A stretch of DNA of 64,000 nucleotides. Origin: Caprella mutica (taxonomy: Eukaryota > Arthropoda > Malacostraca > Amphipoda > Caprellidae). This document shows positions 26,393 through 38,672 of the stretch, piece after piece; the first letter of the stretch is position 1; every line of letters begins with the position of its first letter. The notes beneath the pieces were generated by a model. It did not search any database. It was given only the letters and a program-made list of their open reading frames with translations, and was not told the origin of the DNA. The stretch lies in NCBI GenBank assembly GCA_947561585.1, contig CANNZV010002473.1:32641-96640 (forward strand), read 5' to 3'. A program made the position numbers and the translations under genes.

Positions 26393-26558
26393 GGGCAAGT
26401 TACGAGTAATTGGTGAGTACTACATCGTCGGTCATATCAGAAAAAACAATATAAAAAATTGTTATTATACAGCAATGTGTAATAAAAATAATATTTTTTT
26501 ATTGTTTTTTTTTAAATGACCGAAGATGTAGCACTGACCGATAATTCGAAGCTTACCC
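26393..26558. mobile_element. MITE family A copy
   Basis: The left end GGGCAAGTTACGAGTAATTG and right end CGATAATTCGAAGCTTACCC bracket inner arms CGTCGGTCATATCAGAAAAA and TAAATGACCGAAGATGTAGC. TA follows at 26559-26560; the left dinucleotide is TC, so one flank has changed. Confidence 0.82.
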
Positions 26559-26879
26559 TAGATTTAAAAGTATTTATTTATGTTAATTTTCTAATATTTG
26601 ACGTGACCTTATTTAGAATTAGTAAAAGAGATATATTCTTTTTATGAGTGATGTAAATTAGAGAAACAATACAAACTCTAATTACTAAAGAAATATGTTG
26701 AAATGATCTAATTAACATGTGTATCTACATTTTTTACATATTATATTAGCATGTTTTTTTAGTGAACATGAATTAGAATATATGAAACTGTTACTTAATC
26801 AAATAGTCAATTCATGTCTATTTTTTCACCTGATGGCATAACAACGACATCTGCACTCACACTGTACATTAGTTATTGA

Positions 26880-27030
26880 CTGTACATATAAGAATGTTAT
26901 ATAACATGTTATTCCTACGCAAAGTCCTACAGTACAACTTATCTCTTGCATGACTGTACATATAAGAATTGTACATGTTATTCCTACGCAAAGTACAACT
27001 GTACAACTTATTTCTTGCATGACTGTACAA
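26880..27030. repeat. 73-bp tandem duplication
   Basis: Two copies run from CTGTACATATAAGAATG to CTTATCTCTTGCATGA, with a partial third beginning at about 27022. The minus-strand frame across it (26826-27020) is a by-product. Confidence 0.8.
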
Positions 27031-27684
27031 CCTCAAATCAGTACTCTAAGTAGATGATAATTTTTCTGAAAAAATATTAATGTGAAGTGAATCCATGGTT
27101 TAGGAAATGAGTTACAGGATACAATATTTCTAATATTTGTATGTCAATTGCATTTTAGTTATCATTGCAAATAATTGCATATGAATAATATAATTGAAAA
27201 TAACTAGGTTACTCTTTTCACTCTAAGATGTTATATACAATACTCTTAATCATTATATTACTGTGACAATTACCTATTTTACTTAATTGATATCACTTTA
27301 ATTGTCTTAACTCAATACACTTTTAAATTCTTTTAATGTACATTATAGTTATAGATACTAATATAATAAATGTTATTCACAAAACATGTTACCATTAACC
27401 ATTTCTTTTTAAAATTTATAAATAAATTTTACGAGGTTAGGCTTCTCTAGGATTTTAATCTATTATTTAATTAGTTCACATATTGTCTACTCAACTGAAA
27501 TGTTCAATCAGACAATAGAAGCAGACAGACCAGCTTTAAAAGTATTAAACACCAATGTGGTTAGATAGCCTCATGGTGAAACATTGGAAAAGAAAATGGT
27601 TTGTTTCCTCGTCTACGTGGTTCCTTCAGGTAATTTGGGACCCTTCTATTAATCATGTATTTTCCAAACTCTCATTAACCAAAG
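27031..27684. other. No gene seen
   Basis: AT-rich sequence without a supportable feature. Confidence 0.45.
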
Positions 27685-27958
27685 AAATCCATATTTGTTT
27701 TAAAAGTTAGTACAATAGTTTTAGATAGGTTACGTTAATCATGTCAGCATTAGAGTGGAGGATAAGGTAGGTAAATGAATATGAGAAATGAGAGCTGGGA
27801 AGTCGCCATCTTTGATTATTAGAGGACAGGCTACTATCCAAATAAATCCATATTTGTTCTAAAAGTAAGAACAATAGCTTAGAGATAGGTTACGTTAATC
27901 ATGTCAGAGTAAAGCGAAGGGTAGGTCATGCATATGAGAAATGAGAGCTAGCATTGAA
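27685..27958. repeat. Direct duplication, spacing about 160 bp
   Basis: CCATATTTGTTTTAAAAGTT and CCATATTTGTTCTAAAAGTA head two copies that continue through GATAGGTTACGTTAATCATG and ATATGAGAAATGAGAGCT. It does not code. Confidence 0.75.
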
Positions 27959-30464
27959 AAACTTAACTGCGTTTTTCATTAATTTTAATAATAAATTGTG
28001 AAGTCACTATTTCTCAAATCTTGTAGAAAGGAGAGTGTTCTTTTTAGTTGAAATTACTCACAAACGAGATTTCTGTTAGTCACTCTATAAAGATATAGTT
28101 GGCAACACTTCTCCATTCCACAAGAGTCAAACTCATCATTCTACAAGCATATTACCAGCAGATCAGATTCTGCCGTCTTAGAGCAAGATGATAAGTCCAT
28201 CTGTCACAGTGTGAGCACACTTATCGGTGGAAGTCAGGAGGTACCCTGCTCGTGTATCCTAACGGAAGTTCCAGCCATACTTGGTGTCCACTAGAACAGA
28301 GGAGAGGCCTGGGGTTGAGCATAGTCTTCGAACACTTTGTCAGACGCATTTATAAACAGTAGGTGAGCTACTCACGGTCGAGAGTAGTACTTACCTGTAT
28401 TATGCCGTCTTATACTCTCATTACTAGCTAGGTGAACCATTATATGAATTAATACTTTCCACAAGATTTTAGGTGTGAATGGTGACTATTTTTCTATGTA
28501 AATTTCATTTTCTAATTTAGATTTCTGATTCATTTCTAGATTCAAATTAAGGAGAAGCAACTGGTCAAAGAGTGGGGCGACCATGGATTCCCATTTCTTT
28601 ATTCGGGGAATTTTACGGCATTTTCACATTAATAATTCTAAAGAACACTCTCAATAGGTTTTCGTAATTAAATGTAGGTAGTTTTTTGTGTGTAATTTAA
28701 TTAAAAATATATAATGGTATTAAAATTGTGCCGTGATTTATTTCTTCGAAAACCAGTTGTAGTCAGCAGTATTTTTCATCTACTTTTTCCAATTGGTCCT
28801 TATTAGAGCACTAGCTACACAAAGAAGGTGCATTAGCCAGACGTTGCCTAGTCAAAATAAGTCACCAGAGCATTTGACATGATCGAATCGGCGAAACTTG
28901 CCGGTGAAATATACAGGAGTTATTTATATGTACGGCAGAGGATCTTCAAAATAATCGAAACAGAGAGGTTATAACATTGAGTGATTGTCTTTTTTCCTGA
29001 GTTCATTATGAGTAATAATTAATAATATTTATGTACTTGTACCTTACTTAAGTCTATTGATAAAGTGTTTATTTCAAACTTGTGGTGGGACCACATGTCC
29101 CACCAGTCCTGTACATCACAGACTATTGGGACAATAGTATATCCCAATAGAATATGAAGGTTACTAGTAGGACATGTTAACCCATTTGACGCGAAAGAGT
29201 TAAAGAGTGAACGGAATGTAGAAATAATTATTTTAAAGTATACATATTCATCTCAGACTACATAGTTTTAGGTATAACGTTATTTTCCTTTTTTAGATTG
29301 TTTGTACTGCAACTCATTCTGTTATCCTGTTTACCGTTATGACAGAAATGTTCTTTCTTGTGATTTAACAGAAAGGGGTAGAGGCTGCTACATTAGGGTA
29401 TCCGCTCCAAAATGGAGACACAGGTACCATCGGTTCGAAATATAGTTACACTCCTAACAACACTCTCTAAATTGTCTAAACTTTACTTCTAAATTCAAAA
29501 ACTCATGCGTGTCTAACTGATAGAATGGAATTGTGAACTAAAGAGAGTTATTTAGACTAAGAAAACCTTTGTCTGGTTCTTGCACTCAGTTCAATGTGCA
29601 TATTCTCTATACTTTGTAGGTACAAAGAACTTGATTGATGTATTTTAGTCTTAGGAGAGAGTATACTGATATACTTTACCGGTGAAATAATGCACTTGTT
29701 TATTCTAATTAGTTAATTCTATAAGTATTTAGAAGACAATAAGAAAAATCAATGCCATTTTTTGATATATAATTTGATAAGTTTAATTTTTACGAGTGCG
29801 GTTCTTTCGAGTCAATATTTATTTTTACTAACGTACCATTGCATCACCGATGTACAGATACGCTTTCTATTACCACTGGTTGTAACCAAGAACAACCGGG
29901 TACACCGTGTATCTACACCGCTATCTAGATTTTGTTACGCACCGTCTTTAGGGTGGGCAAAACAGTCGGGAGGAAACCGCCCTTCTTTTTATTAATTCCT
30001 ATGCAATTTAACCCGGTAGAATGTGGTTGCAATTGTTTTATCCCGGTACTCTATGACAGTATGAACTCCTTCAGTCTCATTTTCCTTTTTGCATCCCTCT
30101 AGGTAATTAGTATTTTTTAGGTCACATATCATTTTTAAAATTGGAGGGATGAATTTATATTATTGTCTTTACAGTTATATTATGAACTGTGTACTTATAT
30201 TATATGTTAGAAGAGGCGGAGAGTTTGATGTAAGGAATCTTTCAAACAAAGAAACGGTACAGACAATAATTGGTTAATAAGTTGATAATAATTTTAGATA
30301 ATATTAACATTAAATAATAAATTGATTTATATAGTGAATAATATTTTCGGTATGTAATGTTTATTTTCTAAACAAATTAAAGTTACATTAATTTTAGCTA
30401 ATATTAATATAAAAGTTAAAATATATTCTATAGAGGGAAAAAACTTTCAATATTCTAGGCAGGT
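27959..30464. other. No supportable gene; two less AT-rich islands
   Basis: Islands at about 28100-28430 and 29840-30000 have clearly higher G+C than the rest. Neither has a long ORF or clear tRNA/rRNA features. The second contains GGTTGTAACCAAGAACAACC, a small hairpin. Either could be a transcribed non-coding exon or an old transposon. Small hairpins near 29090-29155 (TGGGACCACATGTCCCA and TATTGGGACAATAGTATATC) are seen but unexplained. Confidence 0.35.
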
Positions 30465-30465
30465 A

Positions 30466-30556
30466 CTTTTGGGGAGGTGTAGGTGTGGGGGAGGGAGTAC
30501 AATGTAGGTGGGGGAGGTGTAAGAAGGGGAGGGGGAGTAGAGGGAGGAGGTACCTT
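30466..30556 (+). other. G-rich tract with quadruplex potential
   Basis: Runs of three to five G recur closely (GGGGAGGTGTAGGTGTGGGG, then GGGAGG, GGGGGAGG, GGGGAGGGGG). It stands out in AT-rich surroundings and has no associated ORF. Confidence 0.6.
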
Positions 30557-30978
30557 CACTCACAAAGAGCATCACTCGTCTGTACGAGATTCAAACGTGT
30601 TTAAAAGAAGATATTTAAATATTTATATGACATGTTTTTAATGTGACTGGAGCTGTTAGATTGACTTTTGTTATTTGTAATCTCTTATTTATTGCAACTC
30701 ATCTTTAGACATTTTAATTATAATCAAATAGATATTGAAATTTTAAATACATAAGTACACAGTAAAATGACCTCGGCATTTTAATTTATTTTATATTTTA
30801 AATTTGTGCTTATCAACATTTGTATACATAACAATTTAATGTTAAGCTGTTTTTATTCAATTTTATAAATAATGATATATGAATTATATAGGTCCTTCAG
30901 TAAATATTAATTAAATATTATAGACTTTTAAACTGTAAACGAATATTATTCTAATATTATTTACGCATTTTAATAATT
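30557..30978. other. No gene seen
   Basis: AT-rich sequence only. Confidence 0.45.
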
Positions 30979-31182
30979 TGTATTGACTGTAAATAGATAT
31001 TGTATGAATGTTCTTCACAGTAAGAGTTCATCCCTAGTGGAATATTATTTGTATTGACTGTAAATAGATAATGTATGAATGTTCTTCACTGTAAGAGTTC
31101 ATCCCTAGTGGAATATTATTTGTATTGACTGTAAATAGATAATGTGTGAATGTTCTTCACCGTAAGAGTTCCTCCTGTAAGA
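30979..31182. repeat. 71-bp tandem repeat, 2.8 copies
   Basis: Copies begin TGTATTGACTGTAAATAGAT at 30979, 31050 and 31121 and continue through AAGAGTTCATCCCTAGTGGA. The last is truncated. Confidence 0.85.
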
Positions 31183-31850
31183 GTTCGTTAAAATAATTAA
31201 ATATCCTACCACTTTTTACATAACTTATCAAAAATTTTACTAGTTTGGTTACAAGTAACTATTGGATTTGAATCAATATACTAGTTCCGGGTCATGAACC
31301 AGTTCAATATTTTCGCTAGATTTATAATTTATCATTTTTACTCGTTATTATATCTTCAGGGACCATGTATCCGGACCCTTTATCTATCAACTAAAAACCT
31401 AATATCAATCTATTAGAAATGATATACAAGACTTTGAAATAAAACTATAATATCAGTTTCACATTCCTATCAAATATAAATATTACATCCTGTAACAAAT
31501 AGGTTCGGATATAACTTACCTGGTTTATTATATGATGTAAATTAGAAACACGATATTGTTTATCATAATACCGATAAACATGCTAAAGGTTTCTTATACA
31601 TTGCTCCATTAATGTTGTACATAGGCGTGGTCCTAGAACCCTCTACCTCCTGATTCTCCTGCCCATTGCCACAGTAAATACTGAAAGGTACTTTCACCGT
31701 ACCATTTGTCAAAACATATCAAGAAAGGCATTGTACATTCGAAAGGTTCTGACCTTTGACCTCATGTCTCAGTGTATCGGCTTCACCGTGCCCTGAATGA
31801 GCTATTAGTGTGCCTACCGAGGAAGCTGTAGCTGAAAGAGAAGTCAGGTA
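31183..31850. other. No gene seen
   Basis: AT-rich sequence, then a less AT-rich part from about 31620. The minus-strand 75-codon frame at 31719-31946 runs into the neighbouring transposon and is not supported. Confidence 0.45.
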
Positions 31851-32080
31851 CAGTAGAACTGCTCTAGTGGAGTCCTCTATAGCGAATGTAGAGTCCTGAG
31901 TAAGAGAACTACCCCATATAGTGAACAAATTTTCTTTAGTCTGCAATGAATGGCAATCAGTTTTAGAAAACTATTGGCCACTCAAGGGAGACTAAAGAAA
32001 ATTAGTTCTCTTACTGAGGCATCTGCATTCACTATAGAGGAGTTCACTATAGAGGAGTTCACTATAGAGTGGTTATACTG
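31851..32080. mobile_element. pogo/Tigger-like MITE
   Basis: The left end CAGTAGAACTGCTCTAGTGG and right end CACTATAGAGTGGTTATACTG are imperfect inverted repeats. TA lies at 31849-31850 and 32081-32082. CAGTA(G/T)AAC-type ends with TA duplication are typical of pogo/Tigger non-autonomous elements (family knowledge). The right arm repeats GAGGAGTTCACTATA twice. There is no transposase. Confidence 0.75.
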
Positions 32081-32082
32081 TA

Positions 32083-32590
32083 CTATAGATAGAGGTAACT
32101 CTTCTTAAGAAGTAGCTTGTCATTAACTGAATGGTAAAAGTAGACTATAGTTACTAAAGCTTCGTTACGATATTTAAATCATTTTGCGTAGATAGTTCTC
32201 TTGTTAAAATACATTAATTATATATCAGAACTGCCGTTATTTTCTCCATGGAAGATTAACAGAGGCCCGTCTTAATCTCCTATGTTCCCACCATAACAAT
32301 CTCTATGTAGGATTAGAAAGATGTTTCCGATTTCTAGAAATATTTTTTCTCTTTGATACATAAATGTTGAGGAACCTTTTAATTATGATACACATCAATA
32401 ATACTTTAATTTTAACTAAAACATATCACATTTATGACATAGTTAAAAAATTAAAAGCTGATATGTACTATCCAGAGCTACGAAAGGGGGTACAACATAT
32501 CATTATAGTTTTTCTACCATCGTTGCATGTCTGGTAACTGCAACTGAAACTGCAACAGAGTTTCATAATTAGGGTGTGAAGTGCTTCCTC
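32083..32590. other. No gene seen
   Basis: AT-rich sequence without a supportable feature. Confidence 0.45.
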
Positions 32591-32595
32591 TTTTT

Positions 32596-32706
32596 TAGAG
32601 AGTGAAAAGTGTTAAGAGTGTTTCCTCTCAACCATAGAGATACTAAAGAGTTAAGAGTGTTTCCTCTCAACCATAGAGATACCAAAGAGTGAAGAGAGTG
32701 AAAAGC
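32596..32706. repeat. 44-bp tandem duplication
   Basis: GTTAAGAGTGTTTCCTCTCA followed by ACCATAGAGATAC and AAAGAG occurs twice. Confidence 0.78.
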
Positions 32707-33814
32707 TACACTTTTGATAGTTATTATCATGGTTTACTTTGTTAGTAAGTAATCTACTTAATTATTAAGTAAAATATAATTTATTAGATCCTACGTAGTA
32801 TCATAAAAATCATTTATAGCACTGCATTTTAGCTTCAGTATAAATGGAATAGAGAGGATGTGCCTTATCATTATTAAAAGTTATTTTGTTTTCAAATATT
32901 TATTTACAAGACCCTACGTAGTATACTTAATAATTAAGTAAGACATGTTTCCACTGTGGAAATTGATAAAAAAAAACAATATTAGATTTTCAATAATAGA
33001 ACATATCAAAAATACACTTATAATCGTTTAACAAACATCAGCCCCGAGGTACAGAGTCAGTTATTTATTTACACTGTACATCATATACAGGCCTGTGGGT
33101 TATCTCCCACACACTCTATGTTTAAATACCAATTAACGTATCAAAGTGTAACTGTAATTATTGTAACTAATATTAATTTACAGTCATTTATTATGTACTT
33201 TCTTTTAGATATTAACTATGGGCAATGCTAAATAATAAATAATATTAACTGTATGATAATAATAAAAACCATTTACTGTTTACTGTTAATGATATATAAT
33301 ATTTAATCAATGTTAATGGTATATAATATTTGTTATCTAATGTCAATATTTATTTAAATATTCCTAATATATATCATTCATTAATATAGTATATAAAATT
33401 TATCAAAAGTATACAATATATATTAATAGTACATATTTATTAATAGCATACATTATTTAACAAAATGCTTTCATTTTTCCAAAGTTTCACACTTGAAAAA
33501 AAAAACATATATCTAAATAATCTTATGAATAAAATATTGGATGTAAAATCAACATTTCGTCTCATTATTCTCACTTTCATTATCCTACCATCATGACAAA
33601 TAATTTGAACGAACGTGCGAGAAAGTCTACTCCAATACGATCACAAATTCAAATATTTCATTATTTTATATTATGTCATACATAATAGTAAAATCTTTTA
33701 AAATTATTTGCAAGGAGAGAGTGATGAAGGTATATGTACTATTATTCATTTTTCTATCGAATATGATAATAAATTGGTAATGAAATTGGAATATTTCAAA
33801 TTTTAATCAATTTA
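32707..33814. other. No gene seen
   Basis: Extremely AT-rich sequence with many ATATTTA-type words. There is no coding signal. Confidence 0.5.
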
Positions 33815-34111
33815 GCTATAAAAAATGTTTCCTATAGCCTAACTTTATATTAAATAATCAATTATTCGGTTCTTTGCAGGTTATTTCATTTACTTTAAAT
33901 TACACTACCCTATTAAGTATTTAAATTTTGTATATTAAGAATAAATAAAGTTTTCAAATTTGTATTCATTCGATAGAAAACCTTTATATTATTATCTATA
34001 ATTTTTATTCATATACAGAAAACATTTGAATCTTATATCCAGCCATTGAGAATTGTTTTTAAATATAAAACTTTATGAAATATAAATAAATAGATAGATT
34101 CAGTTTAGATT

Positions 34112-34241
34112 GGGTAAGTTCTTAATTATCGGTCAGTTTCACATCTTCGGTCATATAAGAAAAAACGATATAATAATAATTATCTTGTTATTTCTTATAT
34201 GAACGAAAATGTGGAACTGACCGATAATTAAGAACTTGCCC
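34112..34241. mobile_element. MITE family A copy inside repeat F
   Basis: The ends GGGTAAGTTCTTAATTATCG and CGATAATTAAGAACTTGCCC are almost perfect inverted repeats. The corresponding copy in the inverted partner is at 47492-47613, so insertion came before the duplication of repeat F. Confidence 0.88.
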
Positions 34242-34828
34242 TATTAAATGTCAACAAATAAAAGTAAAAAACTCTGAAAATTCTTTATTTGATAAAGTTT
34301 GTAATTAACTTTTTGAAATAATTTAAGCAATTCAATGTACATATTTAATTATAATAATTTTAAAGCATATCATCACAAATTCTCAGTCAATGTTATGTTA
34401 CTTATATGACTCCATTATATTACTCTAATATACTATTTTTTCGTATGTAACTTCACAATTTATAATGCAATTCATCTCAATAATAATTTACGCGACTTTT
34501 TACCTTACGCTTTTTTTATTTCATATTCACAATTTTTACAAGAAATATCGTCGAAATTGGTACTAATTATTTGGAAAAACATATCTTAAATTTACTCAAA
34601 ATACATAATATAGATTAGGAAGTTGGTAAGAATTTTAACTATACATACTTTACATAGAATTGTGAAAGGGAATAAGATATTTGTTATTGGTATACGTTGT
34701 CATCTCTTCATGGTGTCATTTTGAGGTCACTTAACTTGTAAATAGAGTACTGATGTAATAAACAGACTCTTTTTCGCCTTCTCTAGCGTACCCGTCAATC
34801 AAACATGTACTTTCTCCTTTCTCATCTA

Positions 34829-34900
34829 CCCAGTGAGGGGTTATGGTGGGGCCATAGAAGATTAAGTAGTTTCCGGCCCCACCATAACTTCCTTACTGGA
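34829..34900. repeat. Short hairpin element, copy 1
   Basis: GTTATGGTGGGGCC and GGCCCCACCATAAC face each other across about 20 bases, extended outwards by CCAGTGAG and TTACTGG. Further copies are at 46920-46990 (inside the inverted repeat F) and 62167-62228. Confidence 0.75.
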
Positions 34901-34942
34901 TATGAACATCGTCTTTTGATATAAAAGATTGAAATAAAGAAA

Positions 34943-36180
34943 TTTAATGTGCTGGTCTACATAAGGAAAATTTTAATAATAAAAAATAAATTCTAAACAT
35001 TTTTTACTAAATTATTTATTTTATGTATTTCAAATATTTACTCAAAATTATTTAATCTTTAGAGAGCGATTAACCACGAGGAGACAGGAAAATAGATTAT
35101 ATGTAAGTAATGTTACTTTGTTTACAAAAAGCTATAATAAATTACAATAAGTAATATTTTTATGCCAATGTTATATCGAATAAATAATTTTGATATTTAA
35201 AATTAAAATCCAAATTCCTATGAAATGATATCGCTTATCGCCTGTCAAATATTTATATGGCACAACCTCATTACTTTATATTTGTATCACTTTTGTATCA
35301 CTTTTGTATCACTTGATTATAATTTATATTTCATCTCTAAGTGATTGGTTATTGAAATAATCATCTAAAACCCAGGTGTCTGAAAACAAAGTCAAGAAAT
35401 TTAAACACAAACAAACGCTGAAGAAAACACGATCTCGTAATTTTAGTAGGACTGGCATGGGGTACAGTTACAAAACATACAGTCTGTTAGACTGTCATTC
35501 AAATAACTGTAATTTTAGTCATGTCTACCATATTTCAGCTTTATATATCATCTTTCACATTACCCAAGTATCATCAACTGATCCTTTTACCACATTGGTA
35601 TTTTGCTCCTATGAAGATGACCTTTTTCCATTGTTTTACCACACACTTCGGTCGAAACTAGACAATATGAAAAATTATACACCAATATCCGGGATTTATT
35701 TTGAAGAGATTGGCTATTGGTAAGATGATCTGTGAATTACATTTAAAATATTAATAACAATAACTATACATTATTTGAATAGAATTAAAAGTATCTCGAG
35801 ATTGTTAACAATTTATAAATAAAAGGAGTGAGATTGTTATAAAAATATTTACGTGGTTATTAGATTTATAAAAAAAATGGACAACCAAACTAATATAATA
35901 ATATTAGTTTGGTAATATAATAATTAAAGAAAATATCTTTAAATTAGCAAAATTGATTTTACGAAAATAAATAGTTTCATATGTTTTAACCAATATGAGC
36001 AGAAATAATCTAATATCATTTTTACAAGTTCTGATAGTAAAACTAAGATTGTATATAATTTATATTTTCATTGAAATATTTTGCTCTTCTAATTCTATGA
36101 TTATATTGAATGGCATTTATTCAGAACTAATAATTTTCAATTCGACATTAGTAATATTAGTAAAAATAATCTCATAATAG
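34943..36180. other. No convincing gene
   Basis: AT-rich sequence. TTTGTATCAC is repeated three times near 35280-35313. A 115-codon plus frame at 35376-35723 begins at a non-ATG codon, has no known motif and lacks a matching exon elsewhere, so I do not call it. Confidence 0.45.
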
Positions 36181-36362
36181 ATTAGGTGAGATTGATTGAC
36201 TCTACCTGAGTCAACCTGACTATGAAATAGGAGGCAATATGACTCTTGTTTTGAGTAAAATGTAAGGATGAGTCAAATTGACTCACATTTTTGAGTCAGT
36301 TTTGGGTCAAACTGAAAACTCAAACTTTTGAGTCAATTTGATTCGTATTTTTTTCTCAGTGA
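36181..36362 (-). repeat. Repeat E, right copy, inverted
   Basis: This is the complement of the copy at 25203-25380: TTGACTCTACCTGAGTCAAC, then TGAGTCAAATTGACTCACAT, ending GTATTTTTTTCTCA. It contains an added series of TTTTGAGTCA words. Confidence 0.72.
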
Positions 36363-37155
36363 TCAGTTAAACTGGTCTTTATAATACATTAAATTAAATA
36401 ATGGAGGAAAGATAACTACTTAAAGTGCATCGATATTTCCATTTAGTTACTTTTTTTTGTAAACTAATTATTGCCTTTTATTCTTTCATTTTTATGTAAA
36501 ATAATTGTAACTAATAAAATAGTACTATATTGGAAAATCCTGTAAAATAAGTATGGTAAATAACAATAACAATAATGAAGAATATAAAGCTACAGTTAGT
36601 TTACAAAAAAACTCACTTGAAGAAACAATACAATGCATTAATTGTATCAGTGAAAAATACGTGTGTCCCTTACCGGAAATTAGCAGAACCTGTTTCTTAA
36701 CTTTCATTCGAATGCTATGACTTCATTGGAAGTTTTCGTTGTCCAAAAACAGGAAAAAGATTACAAATATCAGAATATACAAAGTAGCGACAATGTGGTG
36801 AATTATAGCTGCGGTGTAATTAAGAAAATTGTCAGTGTCGAAAGATGGAATCTAAGTGCTTTTAATATTTTCTTTTCGTTTTTAAATTGCAGGGGATACT
36901 GAGTAATAATAATGAGGCGGTCGATATTTTCGAAGTTCAGGCATACCCCGCTTTTATTACTAAATCACGGCTCCGTTTTATTACCAAATGATAATATGAC
37001 CATTAAAAGTGATCTTATTAGAGTGTTCCATCCTTTTTTGGCCAGAATTTGTTGATGCTCTGTGATTAATTTATTTTTTGATTGAATGAAAATATATATT
37101 TTGATTTATATAATTTTGTTAAATTGAACCAGGATACAGTAACATAGGGTATGGT
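36363..37155. other. No gene seen
   Basis: AT-rich sequence. Two opposed 60-codon frames near 36525-36902 have no motif or splice support. Confidence 0.45.
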
Positions 37156-37246
37156 AATCAGCTGATCGAATTTAGTTTGACGTGACCACCGGGAGACTGG
37201 AAATGGCAACTTTGACCACACTTTGAAACATGAGAGAACCTACTTA
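37156..37246 (+). repeat. Repeat G, copy 1 (91 bp)
   Basis: AATCAGCTGATCGAATTTAG through ATGGCAACTTTGACCACACT to ACCTACTTAA. A direct copy with a few changes is at 40153-40243. It is the more conserved part of a lost element or a short dispersed sequence. Confidence 0.75.
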
Positions 37247-38216
37247 ATTATTTTTTTCTTATCAAGTACTAACTAGGCATTGGTTAAATTGTATTTCCAT
37301 TATTTTTCCTTAATTGTTATACATAGGAACTACAATTTAGCAGTTAACTAGCACTAGTTTAGGCTCCTAGGTAGCATATGTTCAGGACCCTATTTTTTTA
37401 TAGATAAGTTAAAGAAATAAACAATAAAAACACACCTGAATTATATCTATATATTCAACTTTGAGGATCAATCGCCAATTTTGCTTTTCTTTTGCACGAA
37501 ACCCTTATAAAATGACTTTAAACTTCTCGATATTAACATGCAAATACGAGGAATTATGAGCCGCTCGGTAACAAACCAGGAATGTGTTGTTGTGGTGACG
37601 TCATATTTTTGCATCGTCTGCTAGGTACTATACCCGTTTATGTTCCTGTACCCTGAATTGAACAAACAGTAATCTTATGCTCTCTGACCTATTATAGGCA
37701 TTAGTTTAACTTCTATTCTAATTAGTAAGATAGATACTAATTTAATTAATAGTTAAATAATATTTATTATATATAGATTTTACGTGTTCGAAAATATGGA
37801 ACCGTGCGATAATATGGAATTTATCCCAAAATGCGACATGTTCAATTTCTCAACCAATTGCTTCTATTAACTTCATATATATTATGATATTGATATTTAG
37901 TGTAGTTACTGTGAAATAATCACGGACGATGGATCATTATCCAGTTAGCAGTTTATTAGATCTTGGGAGCGAACGTATCAAAGGTTGAGAGCGAGATCAT
38001 TTATAACCGGCGTTGAATGTATGCGCTCTACCGAGTGCACGTAATCTAGTTTTTACAATAATTACAAAATTTAAATAGTTAACATATGTTTTCGCTTATA
38101 TACCTTATTTACTGGGTTAAAACTTATAATAATAGTGTAGCTGTTATAATTTTGATTGGGGATCACATTCTTTTTAACATGTTTTATACTTATAAGTGGA
38201 CGTTAAGAAGATAACG
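37247..38216. other. No gene; one solo MITE end and a CRE-like site
   Basis: AT-rich sequence. GTGACGTCATAT, with a perfect TGACGTCA, lies near 37597. TTCGAAAATATGGAACCGTG to TTTATCCC (37789-37827) is a single family-A MITE end without its partner. No coding sequence is visible. Confidence 0.4.
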
Positions 38217-38672
38217 TGATTTACTATCACCTCTTCATTTTCCTCTTAAATTTTGTGTTAGGTAGACTCGTATTCTTCATTTACTGTCACCTCTTCATTT
38301 TCCTCTTAAATTTTGTGTTAGGTAGACTCGTATTCTTCATTTACTATCACCTCTTCATTTTCCTCTTAGATTTTGTGCTAGGTAGACTCGTAGGCTTCAT
38401 TTACTATCACCTCTTCATTTTCCTCTTAGATTTTGTGCTAGGTAGACTCGTAGGCTTCATTTACTATCACCTCTTCATTTTCCTCTTATATTTTGTGTTA
38501 GGTAGACTCGTAGGCTTCATTTACTATCACCTCTTCATTTCCCTCTTCTATCCGTGAGTGCAGTCACTGGTGTTTGTGTTCCTTTTCGTCCCATTCCTTG
38601 ATGAGTGACTATATTCACGGAGTAGCTTTTCTGCATGCATCCATGAGCGCATAGTCACCGACTGGTGGTAGA
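38217..38672 (-). repeat. Repeat D, inverted truncated copy with a 60-bp internal tandem array
   Basis: From about 38547 to 38672 the sequence is the complement of repeat D (CCGTGAGTGCAGTCACTGGT, ATATTCACGGAGTAGCTTTT). From 38221 to 38546 one 60-bp segment of D is repeated about 5.4 times (TTACTATCACCTCTTCATTT, then CCTCTTAGATTTTGTG, then AGGTAGACTCGTAGGCTTCA). The long open frame through it is a by-product of a stop-free 60-bp unit. Confidence 0.88.

Larger units (their letters stand above)
33815..34942 (+). repeat. Repeat F, left copy (1.1 kb, inverted partner at 46873-47908)
   Basis: Order: TTTAGCTATAAAAAATG, then AATAATCAATTATTCGGTTC, a family-A MITE, an AT-rich middle, and a hairpin element near the right end. 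The complement of 46873-47908 follows the same order with small differences and indels. No transposase-like ORF is visible, so it may be an old non-autonomous element or a segmental duplication. Confidence 0.82.

Noticed and set aside
35376..35723. 115-codon plus frame
   Set aside because: Non-ATG start, low-complexity AT-rich context, no motif, no homologue in the window and no splice signals.
38216..38557. 113-codon hydrophobic repeat frame resembling a membrane protein
   Set aside because: It is the complement of repeat D with a 60-bp tandem expansion; the hydrophobic pattern comes from T-rich repeat sequence.
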